Positions 15,703 to 23,319 of a DNA stretch of 26,344 bases are shown in pieces (position 1 is the stretch's first letter; each line of letters starts with the position of its first letter). This DNA is from an uncultured Endomicrobiia bacterium (GTDB lineage Bacteria > Elusimicrobiota > Endomicrobiia > Endomicrobiales > Endomicrobiaceae). The translations under genes and the position numbers were made by a program. Under the pieces are notes generated by a model, which searched no databases, was not told the origin of the DNA, and saw only the letters and a list, made by a program, of their open reading frames with translations. Location of the stretch: positions 1-26,344 of the forward strand of contig CALHWY010000027.1 in assembly GCA_938040055.1 (NCBI GenBank), read 5' to 3'.

Positions 15703-16608
15703 ATGTCTAAAAAAAGGAGCGGATTCCAAAACCGTCTTGAATATTACGCTTTAAAAACGTCCATGTTTTTTTTGCATTTGTTTCCTATGTCCCGGGCGCA
15801 GAAAATAGGAGAGATTCTCGCTTTATTTATTTACTATTTTGTGCCGGTACGAAAAAAACATATATTAACCATGCTCGAGCGTTCTTTCCCGGAAAAAGGC
15901 AAAAAGGAAATAAGAAATATCGCCAGAAATGTTTATAAAAACTTTATGAAAACGGTTATTGAAATGGCGTTTTTTCCGGTTCTTTCGGACGAAACCATAA
16001 AGAATATGATGGTTTATGAAGATGAAAGCATGGTTTATAACGCGCTTTCAAGAGGAAAGGGGCTGATATTTATGTCGGCGCATTTCGGCAACTGGGAGCT
16101 TACGGCGCTGGCTTTTTCAAAAAAATATCCCATGTCGGTCATAGTCGCCAAACAGTCTAATCCGCTTGTCGATAAAATGATAAACGGCATAAGAACGGAA
16201 AAAGGATTTAAAGCCATCGACAAAGACGATAAGATGGCCTTCCGCAGCATAATAAAAACTTTAAAGGCTAATGAAACGGTCGCCATTCTTGCCGACCAGG
16301 ACGCGGGAAAGCAGGGAGTTTTTGTTCCTTTTTTCTCAAGGCAGGCATCCACCCCGAAAGGGCCGGCGCTTTTTGCGCTTAAATCCGGAGCTCCGATAAT
16401 TTTTGTTTTCGGAACCAGAGAGCCTGATCAGAAAATAAAAGTAAAAATGAGGGAAATTCCTTTCCCCTGCACGGGAAATGAAGAAGAGGATATAAAAATC
16501 ATAAATACGCAATACTCCCGGCTTCTTGAGCAGGCCGTGAGGGAAAATCCAGACCATTGGTTTTGGTTTCACAGAAAGTGGAAAACAAGGCCTCCATCCG
16601 AAAACTGA
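15703..16608 (+). CDS. LpxL/HtrB-family lysophospholipid (Kdo-lipid A) acyltransferase
   Basis: This family transfers acyl chains from acyl-ACP to the lipid A precursor at the inner membrane. The 301-aa protein has the usual N-terminal hydrophobic helix (MFFLHLFPMSRAQKIGEILALFIYYFVPV), the catalytic HX4E motif (H127-FGNW-E132), the ADQDAGKQGVFVPFF segment, TPKGPALFALKSGAPI and the C-terminal WFWFHRKWKTRP. Length is standard. AAAAGGA lies about 8 nt before ATG 15703. It shows the organism is diderm with lipid A or a related glycolipid; which acyl position it fills cannot be told. A ceramide-like lipid operon lies 5.6 kb upstream. Confidence 0.93.
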   Translation: MSKKRSGFQNRLEYYALKTSMFFLHLFPMSRAQKIGEILALFIYYFVPVRKKHILTMLERSFPEKGKKEIRNIARNVYKNFMKTVIEMAFFPVLSDETIKNMMVYEDESMVYNALSRGKGLIFMSAHFGNWELTALAFSKKYPMSVIVAKQSNPLVDKMINGIRTEKGFKAIDKDDKMAFRSIIKTLKANETVAILADQDAGKQGVFVPFFSRQASTPKGPALFALKSGAPIIFVFGTREPDQKIKVKMREIPFPCTGNEEEDIKIINTQYSRLLEQAVRENPDHWFWFHRKWKTRPPSEN

Positions 16609-17160
16609 ATATCACATAAACCGTCCTGTCCGGGCAAATATTAATTAAATAATTTTAAGAAAAAAAAAAGCGAAAAGAACACTTTTAAAAATGATTGCGC
16701 GGCAGAAAGTTTTGCGGACGGTTTATGCTTTGCCGAAAATTAAAAATATTGCGATAACCGTTATAGCCCCGGCGGAACCGGGCTTTGCGCTGAATCGCCG
16801 GCTCCGGCACGGCTATAATATTTACTCGGACGACGGATAAGTCCGGAGCCGCTTTTTAAACGCAAAAAATTGCGCTGAAAGCCTCGGAAGGCCGATTATC
16901 ATGCGCGGAAAGAGCAAAATATAAAGCTTATCGGAAATGCGGCGGATGGGGATATGCCTAAAGGCATTGTTTTGAGCGCGTGAAAATTTTTGTCTTTTAT
17001 TTCTTGAAACTCTTTAGGTTTTCCGGACAGCGGCGTTTGGCAAATCCGCCCGCGCTGCAGGATTAGGAAGCTGTCGCTTGCAGAATTTTTCCTTTCCCGG
17101 ACTTAAAATTTGTTCAAAACCGAAGTTTTTCAATTCCGCCGGCGGTTTTATATGCAATAA
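16609..17160. other. non-coding gap with nested inverted repeats
   Basis: No supportable gene. The stretch holds a 12-bp perfect inverted repeat (16615-16626 with 16716-16727), an 8-bp one (16761-16768 with 16811-16818, flanked by aaatatt/aatattt) and a 9-bp one (16799-16807 with 16843-16851) followed by CTTTTT. There are small hairpins at 16861-16874 and 16954-16967. The 8-bp and 9-bp pairs overlap and cannot form together as simple hairpins. From 16970 to 17160 I see nothing further. Confidence 0.6.
16825..16857 (+). terminator. possible terminator for lpxL
   Basis: CTCGGAC (16825-16831) can pair with GTCC-G-GAG (16841-16848, one bulged G), and this is followed at 16853 by CTTTTT-type bases. 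An alternative 9-bp arm (16799-16807) competes for the same 3' side. Plausible but imperfect: the T-run is separated from the stem by CCGC. Confidence 0.3.
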
Positions 17161-17192
17161 AAAACGCCGGGATTTGAAAATCCCGGCGTTTT
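17161..17192 (-). terminator. strong intrinsic terminator of the yqeY operon
   Basis: A perfect 14-bp inverted repeat (17161-17174 with 17179-17192) closes a 4-nt loop, with a GC core (cgccggga) and flanking A/T runs. On the minus strand the stem is followed by TTTTTTATTG, an excellent U-tract, 18 bp past the yqeY stop. On the plus strand it ends in TTTT, so it may also stop transcripts from lpxL. Confidence 0.92.
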
Positions 17193-17209
17193 CCAATCTT
17201 GAGCAAAGT

Positions 17210-17647
17210 TTATTTGTTTTCCAGCGCGGTTTTTACCGCCGCGGAAATTCTTTTGCCGTCAGCCTGTCCGTTGACGGCGGCAATCGCAGCTTTCATTACC
17301 GCTCCGAAACTTTTATCTTGCGATGAACGCGCGGCTTCTTTTACCATTGCCAGCAGCTGTTCGTCGCTCATTTCAGCGGGAAGGTACAATTCTATGACGC
17401 TAAGTTCTTTTTGTTCTTTTTCCACAAGCTCTTTTCTGCCGGCCTTTTCAAAGTTTTCTATCGCTTCTTTTCTCTTTTTTACTTCGCTTCTCAGCACTTT
17501 CGCCACTTCGTTTTCGTTTATTTCAATATTTTTCATTTCCCTGATATTTATCTCGTTAAGAATGCCTCTTATGACATTAAGGCTTATCATGTCTTTGGCT
17601 CTCATACGGGCTTTCATATCTTCTTTTAATTTTGCGATCGTGTCCAT
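17210..17647 (-). CDS. YqeY/GatB-related domain protein
   Basis: The 145-aa protein matches the YqeY family in size and motifs: an N-terminal helix ending in KARMRAKDMISLNVIRGILNEI, KRKEAIENFEKAGR, EKEQKELSVIELYLPAEMSDEQL and the C-terminal VMKAAIAAVNGQADGKRISAAVK. The family is related to the tail domain of the GatB subunit of the tRNA-dependent amidotransferase and probably binds tRNA; its precise job is unknown. ATG is at 17645-17647, with CGGAGA upstream. It follows the DUF192 lipoprotein gene by 21 nt and is closed by the terminator at 17161-17192. Confidence 0.92.
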   Translation of the reverse strand: MDTIAKLKEDMKARMRAKDMISLNVIRGILNEINIREMKNIEINENEVAKVLRSEVKKRKEAIENFEKAGRKELVEKEQKELSVIELYLPAEMSDEQLLAMVKEAARSSQDKSFGAVMKAAIAAVNGQADGKRISAAVKTALENK

Positions 17648-17668
17648 TTTATTCTCCGTTTTATTTAT

Positions 17669-18169
17669 TTACCGCATTTCTATTTCAAGCGGGCTTCCTT
17701 CGGCGATATTTAATTTGTCCGCGGCTCCCGCTTCAAGTTCCACGACAATGTCGGCTTTTCCGGGGGATCGGTATATTTTCAGGTCTTCCGTTTTCGCATG
17801 CGCTATGGGAACGGGAACGTTTTTTTCTATCCCTATGACTTTATTGTCCGCTATCCAGATAATGTCTATGGGAAAAAGCATATCCTTCATCCAGAAAGAA
17901 AGATTGTCGGGTTCGTAAAAGAAAAATATCATTCCGTCTTTCGGAATTTCTTTCTTATTTGAAAGTCCTTCTTCCTTTGCCTTTGGAGAATTTGCGACCG
18001 CAAGTTTGAGCTCTGCGTTTCCCAGCCTGGCTTTTACCACATATCCGTCCGGCGCGCTGAAAATGTCTTTTATCACGGGTTTTTCTTCAATAATCTGCTT
18101 TTTGTGAGTGACGCAGGACGAAAAAACAAATGCCGATAAAACCAATGCCGCTAAAAATCTGAATTTCAT
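17669..18169 (-). CDS. DUF192 lipoprotein
   Basis: The 166-aa protein starts with a signal peptide and lipobox-like FSSC (Cys19), so it is probably membrane-anchored outside the cytoplasm. Residues about 45-166 are a DUF192 domain: KLAVANSPKAKEEGLSNK, DGMIFFFYEPDNLSFWMKDMLFPIDIIWI, and IYRSPGKADIVVELEAG near the end. DUF192 proteins are small beta-rich domains of unknown biochemical function, commonly exported. GAGG in AAAAGAGGTAAAAAATG is a good ribosome binding site. It is the first gene of a two-gene minus-strand operon with the YqeY-family gene. Confidence 0.9.
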   Translation of the reverse strand: MKFRFLAALVLSAFVFSSCVTHKKQIIEEKPVIKDIFSAPDGYVVKARLGNAELKLAVANSPKAKEEGLSNKKEIPKDGMIFFFYEPDNLSFWMKDMLFPIDIIWIADNKVIGIEKNVPVPIAHAKTEDLKIYRSPGKADIVVELEAGAADKLNIAEGSPLEIEMR

Positions 18170-18871
18170 TTTTTACCTCTTTTATAAAATGATTTTACTC
18201 CTGTCGCGGTTTTCTGTTTTGCCTGAAAATTTCCGTCTCTTTTTTAAAAACGGAAAAAATTTTAAACCTTTTGCGGCGGCAACGGAAAATATTGCCGTTT
18301 TCCAATGTTTTTGCAAACCGTACAAACGCCGTTCCGCCGTTTTAAGCTTTGTAGTTTTAATATGTTTATTAAAATTTCGCCAAAACCCGCCCGAAAAAAT
18401 TTCCGCTTTGAAAAAATATTTGCTTTTTCCTGCCGGCTTTCCGTTCAGCCATAAAAATCTTTTTTTTATTTCCGGATAACAAGCGTCGGTTTTTCCGTCC
18501 TTTGCTTCCTGTTTTTGCTTTTAAAATTGCGAAATACTCTGAAAAATTTTCTTTTTTAGCTAAATTTCGTTTTCCGTCAGAAGACTGCCTGTTTTTTGTA
18601 AAAAGGCGCTCTTACCGGTCTTTTAAAAAAAAGAAAACGCCTTATTAAAAGCAGTATGATATTACTCTGTCCCTGCGGCATAAACGGCGAGCTTTTAAAT
18701 TTTTGCAGGAAAATATTCCTATTCTGATTTTCGGACAGTCTTTTCCTTCTTTGCGCCGCGCAAAATCCGTCAGGCAAGGAAGCTTGTTTTACGGTTTTCA
18801 AATACCAAATATAATGTTTCCCGCGATTGTTTTGATTATAGCAAAAAAATTTGAATTTGCCGGATATATGC
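18170..18871. other. AT-rich divergent intergenic region
   Basis: About 700 bp between the minus-strand DUF192 gene and the metal-resistance promoter. It is full of T- and A-runs. Open frames of 114-123 codons on both strands lack ribosome binding sites and have low-complexity F/K/R-rich translations, so I call none of them genes. The minus-strand promoter must lie near 18180-18240 (TAAAAT on the minus strand about 20-25 nt upstream of the DUF192 ATG), but no good -35 is seen. Confidence 0.4.
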
Positions 18872-18900
18872 TTGACAAAAATTTTACAAATCATTAAAAT
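18872..18900 (+). promoter_or_regulatory. arsR-family operon promoter
   Basis: A perfect TTGACA (18872-18877), 17-nt spacer and TAAAAT (18895-18900). Transcription should begin near 18907, inside the palindromic operator that follows. Confidence 0.8.
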
Positions 18901-18927
18901 AACGATTGAAAGATTGTTCAATCGTTA
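18900..18927 (+). promoter_or_regulatory. palindromic operator for the ArsR/SmtB repressor
   Basis: TAACGATTGAA (18900-18910) and TTCAATCGTTA (18917-18927) are perfect 11-bp inverted arms around a 6-nt centre. The site begins at the last base of the -10 box and covers the predicted start of transcription, so bound repressor would block initiation. It is the type of imperfectly spaced TGAA/TTCA palindrome used by ArsR/SmtB-family proteins, and the repressor gene starts 26 bp downstream, implying autoregulation. Confidence 0.8.
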
Positions 18928-18952
18928 AACTGATAATGCAAACGGAGGGCTT

Positions 18953-19318
18953 ATGTCTGCGGCGGATTACAGCGTTTTTAAATGTGACTGCAATGTTATT
19001 TACGAAAAAGTGGTAAAAAAAGTCAAGTCTAAAATGCCTGGTGAAGAGAAGCTTTATGATCTGGCCGAATTCTTTAAAGTTTTCGGCGACAGCACGAGAA
19101 TAAAAATACTTTGGGCTTTAAACCGTTCGGAAATGTGCGTGTGCGATATAGCGGTGCTTTTAAATATGTCAAAAAGTTCGATTTCGCACCAGCTCAGGAT
19201 TTTAAAGCAGGCCAGGCTTGTCAAATACAGAAAAGAGGGAAAAATAGTATTTTATTCGCCCTGCGACGATCATGTGCATCATATCATAGAACAGGGTTTT
19301 GAGCATATCAGCGAATAA
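18953..19318 (+). CDS. ArsR/SmtB-family metal-sensing repressor (CadC-like)
   Basis: The 121-aa winged-helix protein is a metal-released repressor. It carries the CadC-type alpha3N ligands: N-terminal cysteines C11 and C13 (KCDCNV) and C62/C64 in EMCVCDIA. It also carries a complete alpha5 zinc-site pattern at the C-terminus, D105-x-H107 then H118-x2-E121. The DNA-recognition helix is SKSSISHQLRILKQA, followed by the wing YRKEGKIVFYSPCD. The double set points to Cd/Pb/Zn sensing as in CadC and SmtB-type proteins rather than arsenic. GGAGGG (18944-18949) precedes ATG 18953 closely. It lies 15 nt before the P-type ATPase gene, under an operator-bearing promoter. Confidence 0.95.
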   Translation: MSAADYSVFKCDCNVIYEKVVKKVKSKMPGEEKLYDLAEFFKVFGDSTRIKILWALNRSEMCVCDIAVLLNMSKSSISHQLRILKQARLVKYRKEGKIVFYSPCDDHVHHIIEQGFEHISE

Positions 19319-19333
19319 AAGAGGAGAATTCAT

Positions 19334-21442
19334 ATGTCCGTACGGCACGAATTTATAATCAACGGTTTGCACTGCGCCAACTGCGCAAATAAAATAGAAG
19401 CAAAAATTTCCGGGATTGAAGGGGTAAATGACGTTAAACTCAACTTTGCGGTAAAGAAACTTTTTTTAAGCACTGATGCGCAAGACGTTAAAGGGCTTTT
19501 GGCGCTTATAAATAAAATAGCGGACGATATCGAACCCGGCGTTACTCTGCAAAAGCGCAAAAGCGGCGGGGGCGCGGATTCTCATGCCGGCAAAAATAAA
19601 CGGGCCGGAAGATATCTTTCCGTTGCGGCGGCAATAATCATTTTCGCGGCGGCGCTGGCGTCGGATGTTTCCGGCTTTTGCGCTTTTTTATTGTTTGCGG
19701 CGGCTTATCTGCTTGTCGGGCGGCAGGTGCTTGCGGCTTCGGCGAAAAATATTTTTCGCGGAAAAATCTTCGATGAAAATTTTCTGATGTCCGCTGCGAC
19801 TTTAGGGGCTTTCGCCATAGGAGAGTATCCCGAAGCCGTGGCCGTTATGGTATTTTACCGGATAGGAATGTTTTTTGAAAACATGGCGGTTGAAAGATCA
19901 AGAAGATCCGTTTCGGAACTTATGGATATCAGGCCGGATTTTGCCAATGTGAAAAAAGGGGGCGAAATAATAAGAGTCTCTCCGGAAGAAGTAAAAACCG
20001 GAGATATAATAATAATAAAACCCGGCGAAAAAGTGCCTCTTGACGGAATTGTCACCGAAGGAAACGCTGCTTTGGACACCTCGGCTTTGACGGGAGAGTC
20101 CGCTCTTAAAGATGCCGGGATAAATGACGAAGTTCTTTCCGGATTTATCAATAAAAACGGCGTTTTATCGGTAAGAGTGAGCAAACCTTTTGCGGAGTCC
20201 GCCGTCGCAAAGATTCTTAATCTGGTTGAAAATGCCGCGGCGGGCAAATCCAAAACGGAAAAATTCATAACTAAGTTTGCCGGATATTATACTCCCGCGG
20301 TGGTTTTTTGCGCCGTCGTTCTGGCGTCGGCGCCTTCTTTATTGCTGGAAGGAGCGCTTTTTTCCGATTGGGCCTACAGGGCGATGGTATTTTTAGTGGC
20401 ATCCTGCCCCTGCGCTCTGGTGGTTTCAATACCGCTTGGTTTTTTCGGGGGCATAGGGGGCGCTTCGAAAAACGGCATACTTGTCAAAGGAAGCGGCTAT
20501 CTTGAAGCTTTAAACCGGGCGTCCGCTTTTGTTTTTGATAAAACCGGCACTCTTACCAAAGGCGTTTTCGCGGTATCGGAAATTACCGCGCAAAATCCTT
20601 TCACTAAAGAAAGCGTTTTGGAATATGCGGCATATGCGGAAAGCTATTCAAACCATCCTATCGCGGCGTCTATAAGGCAGGCTTACGGCCGGGAAATAGA
20701 CAAATCCAGAATATCCGGTTATAAAGAGCATGCCGGTTACGGCATAAGCGCCTGCGTCGGCGGCAGAAAAATCCTTGCCGGCAATGCGAAGTTTTTGGAA
20801 GAAGCCTCGGTAAAATTCGAAAAAAGCGGCGCATCGGGAAGCGTCGTATATGTTTGCGCGGACGGCATATTTGCCGGGAGCATTATTGTCAGCGACGAGC
20901 TCAGACCTGACAGCAAAAAGACTGTGGAAGCTTTAAAGAAGATGGGGATAAACAGAATAGTTATGCTTACGGGGGATATAAAAGAAATAGGCGGGAAAAT
21001 AGCTTCGGAGCTTGGAATAGAGGAAGTTTATGCTAATCTTCTTCCGGAAGATAAAATGGAAAAAGTAAAAGAAATAAAGCGCTCTTTGGAAGATGACGGC
21101 AATCTTGTTTTTGTCGGAGACGGAATAAATGACGCTCCGGTGCTTGCCGGTTCCGATATAGGCGTTGCCATGGGCAGCATAGGCAGCGACGCGGCTATAG
21201 AGGCGGCCGACATAGTCCTTATGACGGATGAACCTTATAAGCTTATTACCGCTTTGAAAGCGGCTAAAAAAACGAAGTCGGTTATTTGGCAAAATATAAT
21301 TTTTGCTCTCGGCGTTAAAGCGGCCGTTCTTGTTTTGGGGGCTGCGGGAATGGCTTCTATGTGGGAAGCTGTTTTTGCGGATGTCGGCGTTACTCTTATA
21401 GCCGTGCTCAATTCCATGAGAGCTTTAAAAGTGCCTAAATAA
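19334..21442 (+). CDS. P1B-type metal-exporting ATPase (Zn/Cd/Pb class)
   Basis: ATP-driven efflux pump for soft or divalent metals in the inner membrane. The 702-aa protein has an N-terminal heavy-metal-associated domain with GLHCANC (C14, C17), six to eight membrane segments, and the actuator motif TGES. The transport-site motif is SCPCALV (C358-P-C360), phosphorylation D402 is in DKTGTLTK, and the nucleotide-domain SNHP and GDGINDAP (about 595-602) follow. The last membrane segment has DVGVTLIAVLNSMR; the Asp there with CPC is the hallmark of the ZntA/CadA subgroup, and copper pumps lack it. GAGGAG precedes ATG 19334. It is co-transcribed with the CadC-like repressor, whose ligands predict the same metals. 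Confidence 0.96.
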   Translation: MSVRHEFIINGLHCANCANKIEAKISGIEGVNDVKLNFAVKKLFLSTDAQDVKGLLALINKIADDIEPGVTLQKRKSGGGADSHAGKNKRAGRYLSVAAAIIIFAAALASDVSGFCAFLLFAAAYLLVGRQVLAASAKNIFRGKIFDENFLMSAATLGAFAIGEYPEAVAVMVFYRIGMFFENMAVERSRRSVSELMDIRPDFANVKKGGEIIRVSPEEVKTGDIIIIKPGEKVPLDGIVTEGNAALDTSALTGESALKDAGINDEVLSGFINKNGVLSVRVSKPFAESAVAKILNLVENAAAGKSKTEKFITKFAGYYTPAVVFCAVVLASAPSLLLEGALFSDWAYRAMVFLVASCPCALVVSIPLGFFGGIGGASKNGILVKGSGYLEALNRASAFVFDKTGTLTKGVFAVSEITAQNPFTKESVLEYAAYAESYSNHPIAASIRQAYGREIDKSRISGYKEHAGYGISACVGGRKILAGNAKFLEEASVKFEKSGASGSVVYVCADGIFAGSIIVSDELRPDSKKTVEALKKMGINRIVMLTGDIKEIGGKIASELGIEEVYANLLPEDKMEKVKEIKRSLEDDGNLVFVGDGINDAPVLAGSDIGVAMGSIGSDAAIEAADIVLMTDEPYKLITALKAAKKTKSVIWQNIIFALGVKAAVLVLGAAGMASMWEAVFADVGVTLIAVLNSMRALKVPK

Positions 21443-22115
21443 AAAGAAAAGCGCGGCATTACGGGCATGTTAAGAAACTAGCCGCGCGGTCGGTATTATT
21501 TCCGGAAAACTCTATACCTAATATATAAGCGCATATTTATTCTTTTGCCGAGAAAATAAAGATATTTGTCGGGGTAGGCGGATATCTCGGAAGAATGAAA
21601 AATTTATTTTAAAAATACACAGGCGGGGATAAAAATATATGACGTCTCCGGGAATGTTTTTTTAAGGCGCAAAACGGCAAATAAAACCGTATTACCGGGA
21701 AGAATGTCGTTTTTTTTGTGCCGGCAAAATATGGAATGCCGGAAATAAATATAATGAAAGCTCAATAACAAACTTTAAAGAATGGAAGTTTCGTGATAAA
21801 ATGCGGGCTTGTCTTTATTGAACTTATATTTTTTGTAAAATCTGCATATTGAATACTTTTTAATATTATGCGCCTGTTTTGCGATAAGAAAAATACATAT
21901 GAAACAAACAGCGGAAATTTCCGGGAAACGGGAAATATAATGCTTGCCGACATTGCAAAGCCTGAAAGCAAAAAAGCATGCATACTGAAAGAAAAATAAA
22001 ACCGCTTATCTGCGGCATATAAGATAATTTTTTCGGCTTTGATTCGCGCGATGTTTTATTTACGAGCGAAATAAAACCGTAAGTAAAAAAAATTATAATA
22101 TAGTCATTCGGTTTA
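21443..22115. other. AT-rich intergenic region with a recurring 11-mer
   Basis: No gene seen. AAATAAAACCG occurs three times (21679-21689, 21994-22004, 22069-22079); the last copy forms a perfect 9-bp hairpin with GTTTTATTT at 22053-22061 (7-nt loop). GCGCGGC (21451-21457) and GCCGCGC (21481-21487) flank a 23-nt loop just after the ATPase gene but have no T-run, so termination there is doubtful. The rest is featureless A/T-rich DNA. Confidence 0.5.
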
Positions 22116-22144
22116 TTGACAAACAGGGGCTAAATTAATAATAT
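22116..22144 (+). promoter_or_regulatory. upstream promoter of the surface operon or of a small RNA
   Basis: TTGACA (22116-22121), 17 nt, TAATAT (22139-22144): near consensus. The 258 bp before the next promoter hold no convincing gene; only a 19-codon frame (22150-22209) starts right at the predicted transcript start. It could make a long leader for the 22526 gene or a separate RNA. Confidence 0.55.
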
Positions 22145-22402
22145 TTGGTATGCTTACTCAAATTGAAAATAAACGGATTTTTATTGCGCTCCAACGGCTA
22201 TGTTTTTAATGACGGGACTGCCGGTTTGAATTTAATAATATTCTTTATTTATTTTATGACAGAGTAAAAAGCAAAAGATTGTAAATAGGCTTTCATTTTA
22301 CGCCGGTAACGGCCGCTTCGGGAAAGATTAAAAAGCGGAATGCTTTCAAAGAGGAACCGGCAAAAGAGCACTTCTCTTTTTAACGCGGCATGTTTACAGG
22401 AA

Positions 22403-22431
22403 TTGACAAATATTTACAAAAAAAGTAATAT
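22403..22431 (+). promoter_or_regulatory. proximal promoter of the surface operon
   Basis: TTGACA (22403-22408), 17 nt, TAATAT (22426-22431): same hexamers and spacing as the promoter 287 bp upstream. Transcription should begin near 22438, giving a leader of about 88 nt before ATG 22526. Confidence 0.75.
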
Positions 22432-22436
22432 GGATA

Positions 22437-22486
22437 TATATCTGCTCTTTGCTTTCGATCTGATGCTTAAATTTTACGCAGATATA
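22437..22486 (+). promoter_or_regulatory. 5'-end stem-loop in the leader of the secreted-protein mRNA
   Basis: TATATCTGC (22437-22445) pairs perfectly with GCAGATATA (22478-22486) around a 32-nt loop, starting at the predicted first base of the transcript. Stems at the extreme 5' end are known to protect abundant mRNAs (for example ompA in E. coli) from decay; a similar role is inferred. No known riboswitch motif was recognised. Confidence 0.5.
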
Positions 22487-22525
22487 AAAAAGGCGTCCGA
22501 ATGCGCCGAAAATCAGGGAGGAAAG

Positions 22526-23269
22526 ATGCGTAAAGTATTAAGTCTTTTAGTCGCAGCAGTTGTTATGTCGGCGGTGGTCAGTTTGGCTTTTGCGCAGTTT
22601 ACGCCCGTAAGCAGCGTGAAAAAGACGGCAAAAGTTACTTTTGTAGGGGCCGGAGTGTTTACATGGAATGTCGCGGTTAAAAATGTTTCCGATGACGCAG
22701 ACGCGACTGATATCACATGGGATGCGGCCGCGATAACTCCGGGAAGCACTGGATGGGTAAATGCCCAGCAGTATGTTCTTATTACTTCAACTATCACGAA
22801 TGCGAAGTCGGCGCTTCAGGTGTACACGGACAATACGCATCCCTCAAGCGCGTATAAATACGTGCATGTGGGCACCTCGGACACTGTTTCGGCCGGCGGA
22901 CTTGTCGGCAAAAATAATCCCTCGGCTTCTCCTTTGCCTTTGGCGTGGAGCATGAAAAATGTCAAGGTTGCCGGAGGAGCGACTGTGGATCCTACCAGTT
23001 CAGACAATACTATCAAGTTTGCTTCTCTTTATTTTAAAGACAAGGCCAATACTCTTAATGACGGTTCAAGCACGCCTTTCCAGGACGGCGAACATTATAT
23101 TACCATTCTCAAAGGCGGAACGGGCTGGAGATGGGGCGGCGGCGTAGGCGATATCGGAGGTTCGGCGTCCGGAACCTTCTATATGTATATAGGCGCCAGC
23201 TTCAGTTCGGCAAGCACTCCTAATGAATACGGAACTGACACATTGACTTTTGAAGGTTATACGGAATAA
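22526..23269 (+). CDS. small secreted beta-rich protein (candidate major surface subunit)
   Basis: Start ATG 22526 is chosen because GGGAGG (22516-22521) lies just upstream and a classical signal peptide follows (MRKVLSLLVAAVV to AFA, about 23 residues); the longer frame from 22340 would run through the promoter. The 247-aa product is rich in Ser/Thr/Gly/Ala with alternating beta patterns and has no cysteine in the mature part. Residues about 44-247 share a layout with the C-terminal half of the 24057 product: a VKNVSDDADATDITWD block, W-x2-A-QQYV, then QVYTDNT, a GLV turn, PLAW, GDIGGSASGTFYMY and an ending TPNEYGTDTL...YTE. No named family recognised. Own strong promoter, protected 5' end and a terminator right after it suggest high, separate expression, as for a major structural subunit. 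Confidence 0.85.
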   Translation: MRKVLSLLVAAVVMSAVVSLAFAQFTPVSSVKKTAKVTFVGAGVFTWNVAVKNVSDDADATDITWDAAAITPGSTGWVNAQQYVLITSTITNAKSALQVYTDNTHPSSAYKYVHVGTSDTVSAGGLVGKNNPSASPLPLAWSMKNVKVAGGATVDPTSSDNTIKFASLYFKDKANTLNDGSSTPFQDGEHYITILKGGTGWRWGGGVGDIGGSASGTFYMYIGASFSSASTPNEYGTDTLTFEGYTE

Positions 23270-23279
23270 AAGCAGCTAA

Positions 23280-23310
23280 GGCAGAGGGTTAAACAGCCCT
23301 CTGCCTTTTT
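23280..23310 (+). terminator. intrinsic terminator/attenuator inside the surface operon
   Basis: GGCAGAGGG (23280-23288) pairs perfectly with CCCTCTGCC (23297-23305) around 8 nt, followed by TTTTT (23306-23310); AA/TT extend the stem. It is a textbook terminator lying 9 bp before the next start codon, so downstream genes would depend on read-through unless they have their own promoter, which I do not see. Confidence 0.93.
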
Positions 23311-23319
23311 AAAATTTTT

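Noticed and set aside
15513..15710. 65-codon open frame before lpxL
   Set aside because: No ribosome binding site, non-ATG start, overlaps the lpxL start and contains its promoter-like region.
18108..18921. Open frames of 114-123 codons in the divergent gap
   Set aside because: Low-complexity F/K/R-rich translations, no ribosome binding sites, and overlap with the DUF192 start or the metal-operon promoter and operator.
21451..21487. Terminator after the metal ATPase gene
   Set aside because: The 7-bp arms are perfect, but the 23-nt loop is long and no T-run follows, so it was not listed as a terminator.
22340..22525. N-terminal extension of the secreted protein from 22340
   Set aside because: It would run through the TTGACA/TAATAT promoter and bury the signal peptide 62 residues inside the protein. 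ATG 22526 has GGGAGG and a proper signal peptide.
16609..22525. tRNA genes or known riboswitches in the long gaps
   Set aside because: Looked for T-loop-like GTTCRANNC and conserved riboswitch cores by eye; none was convincing.
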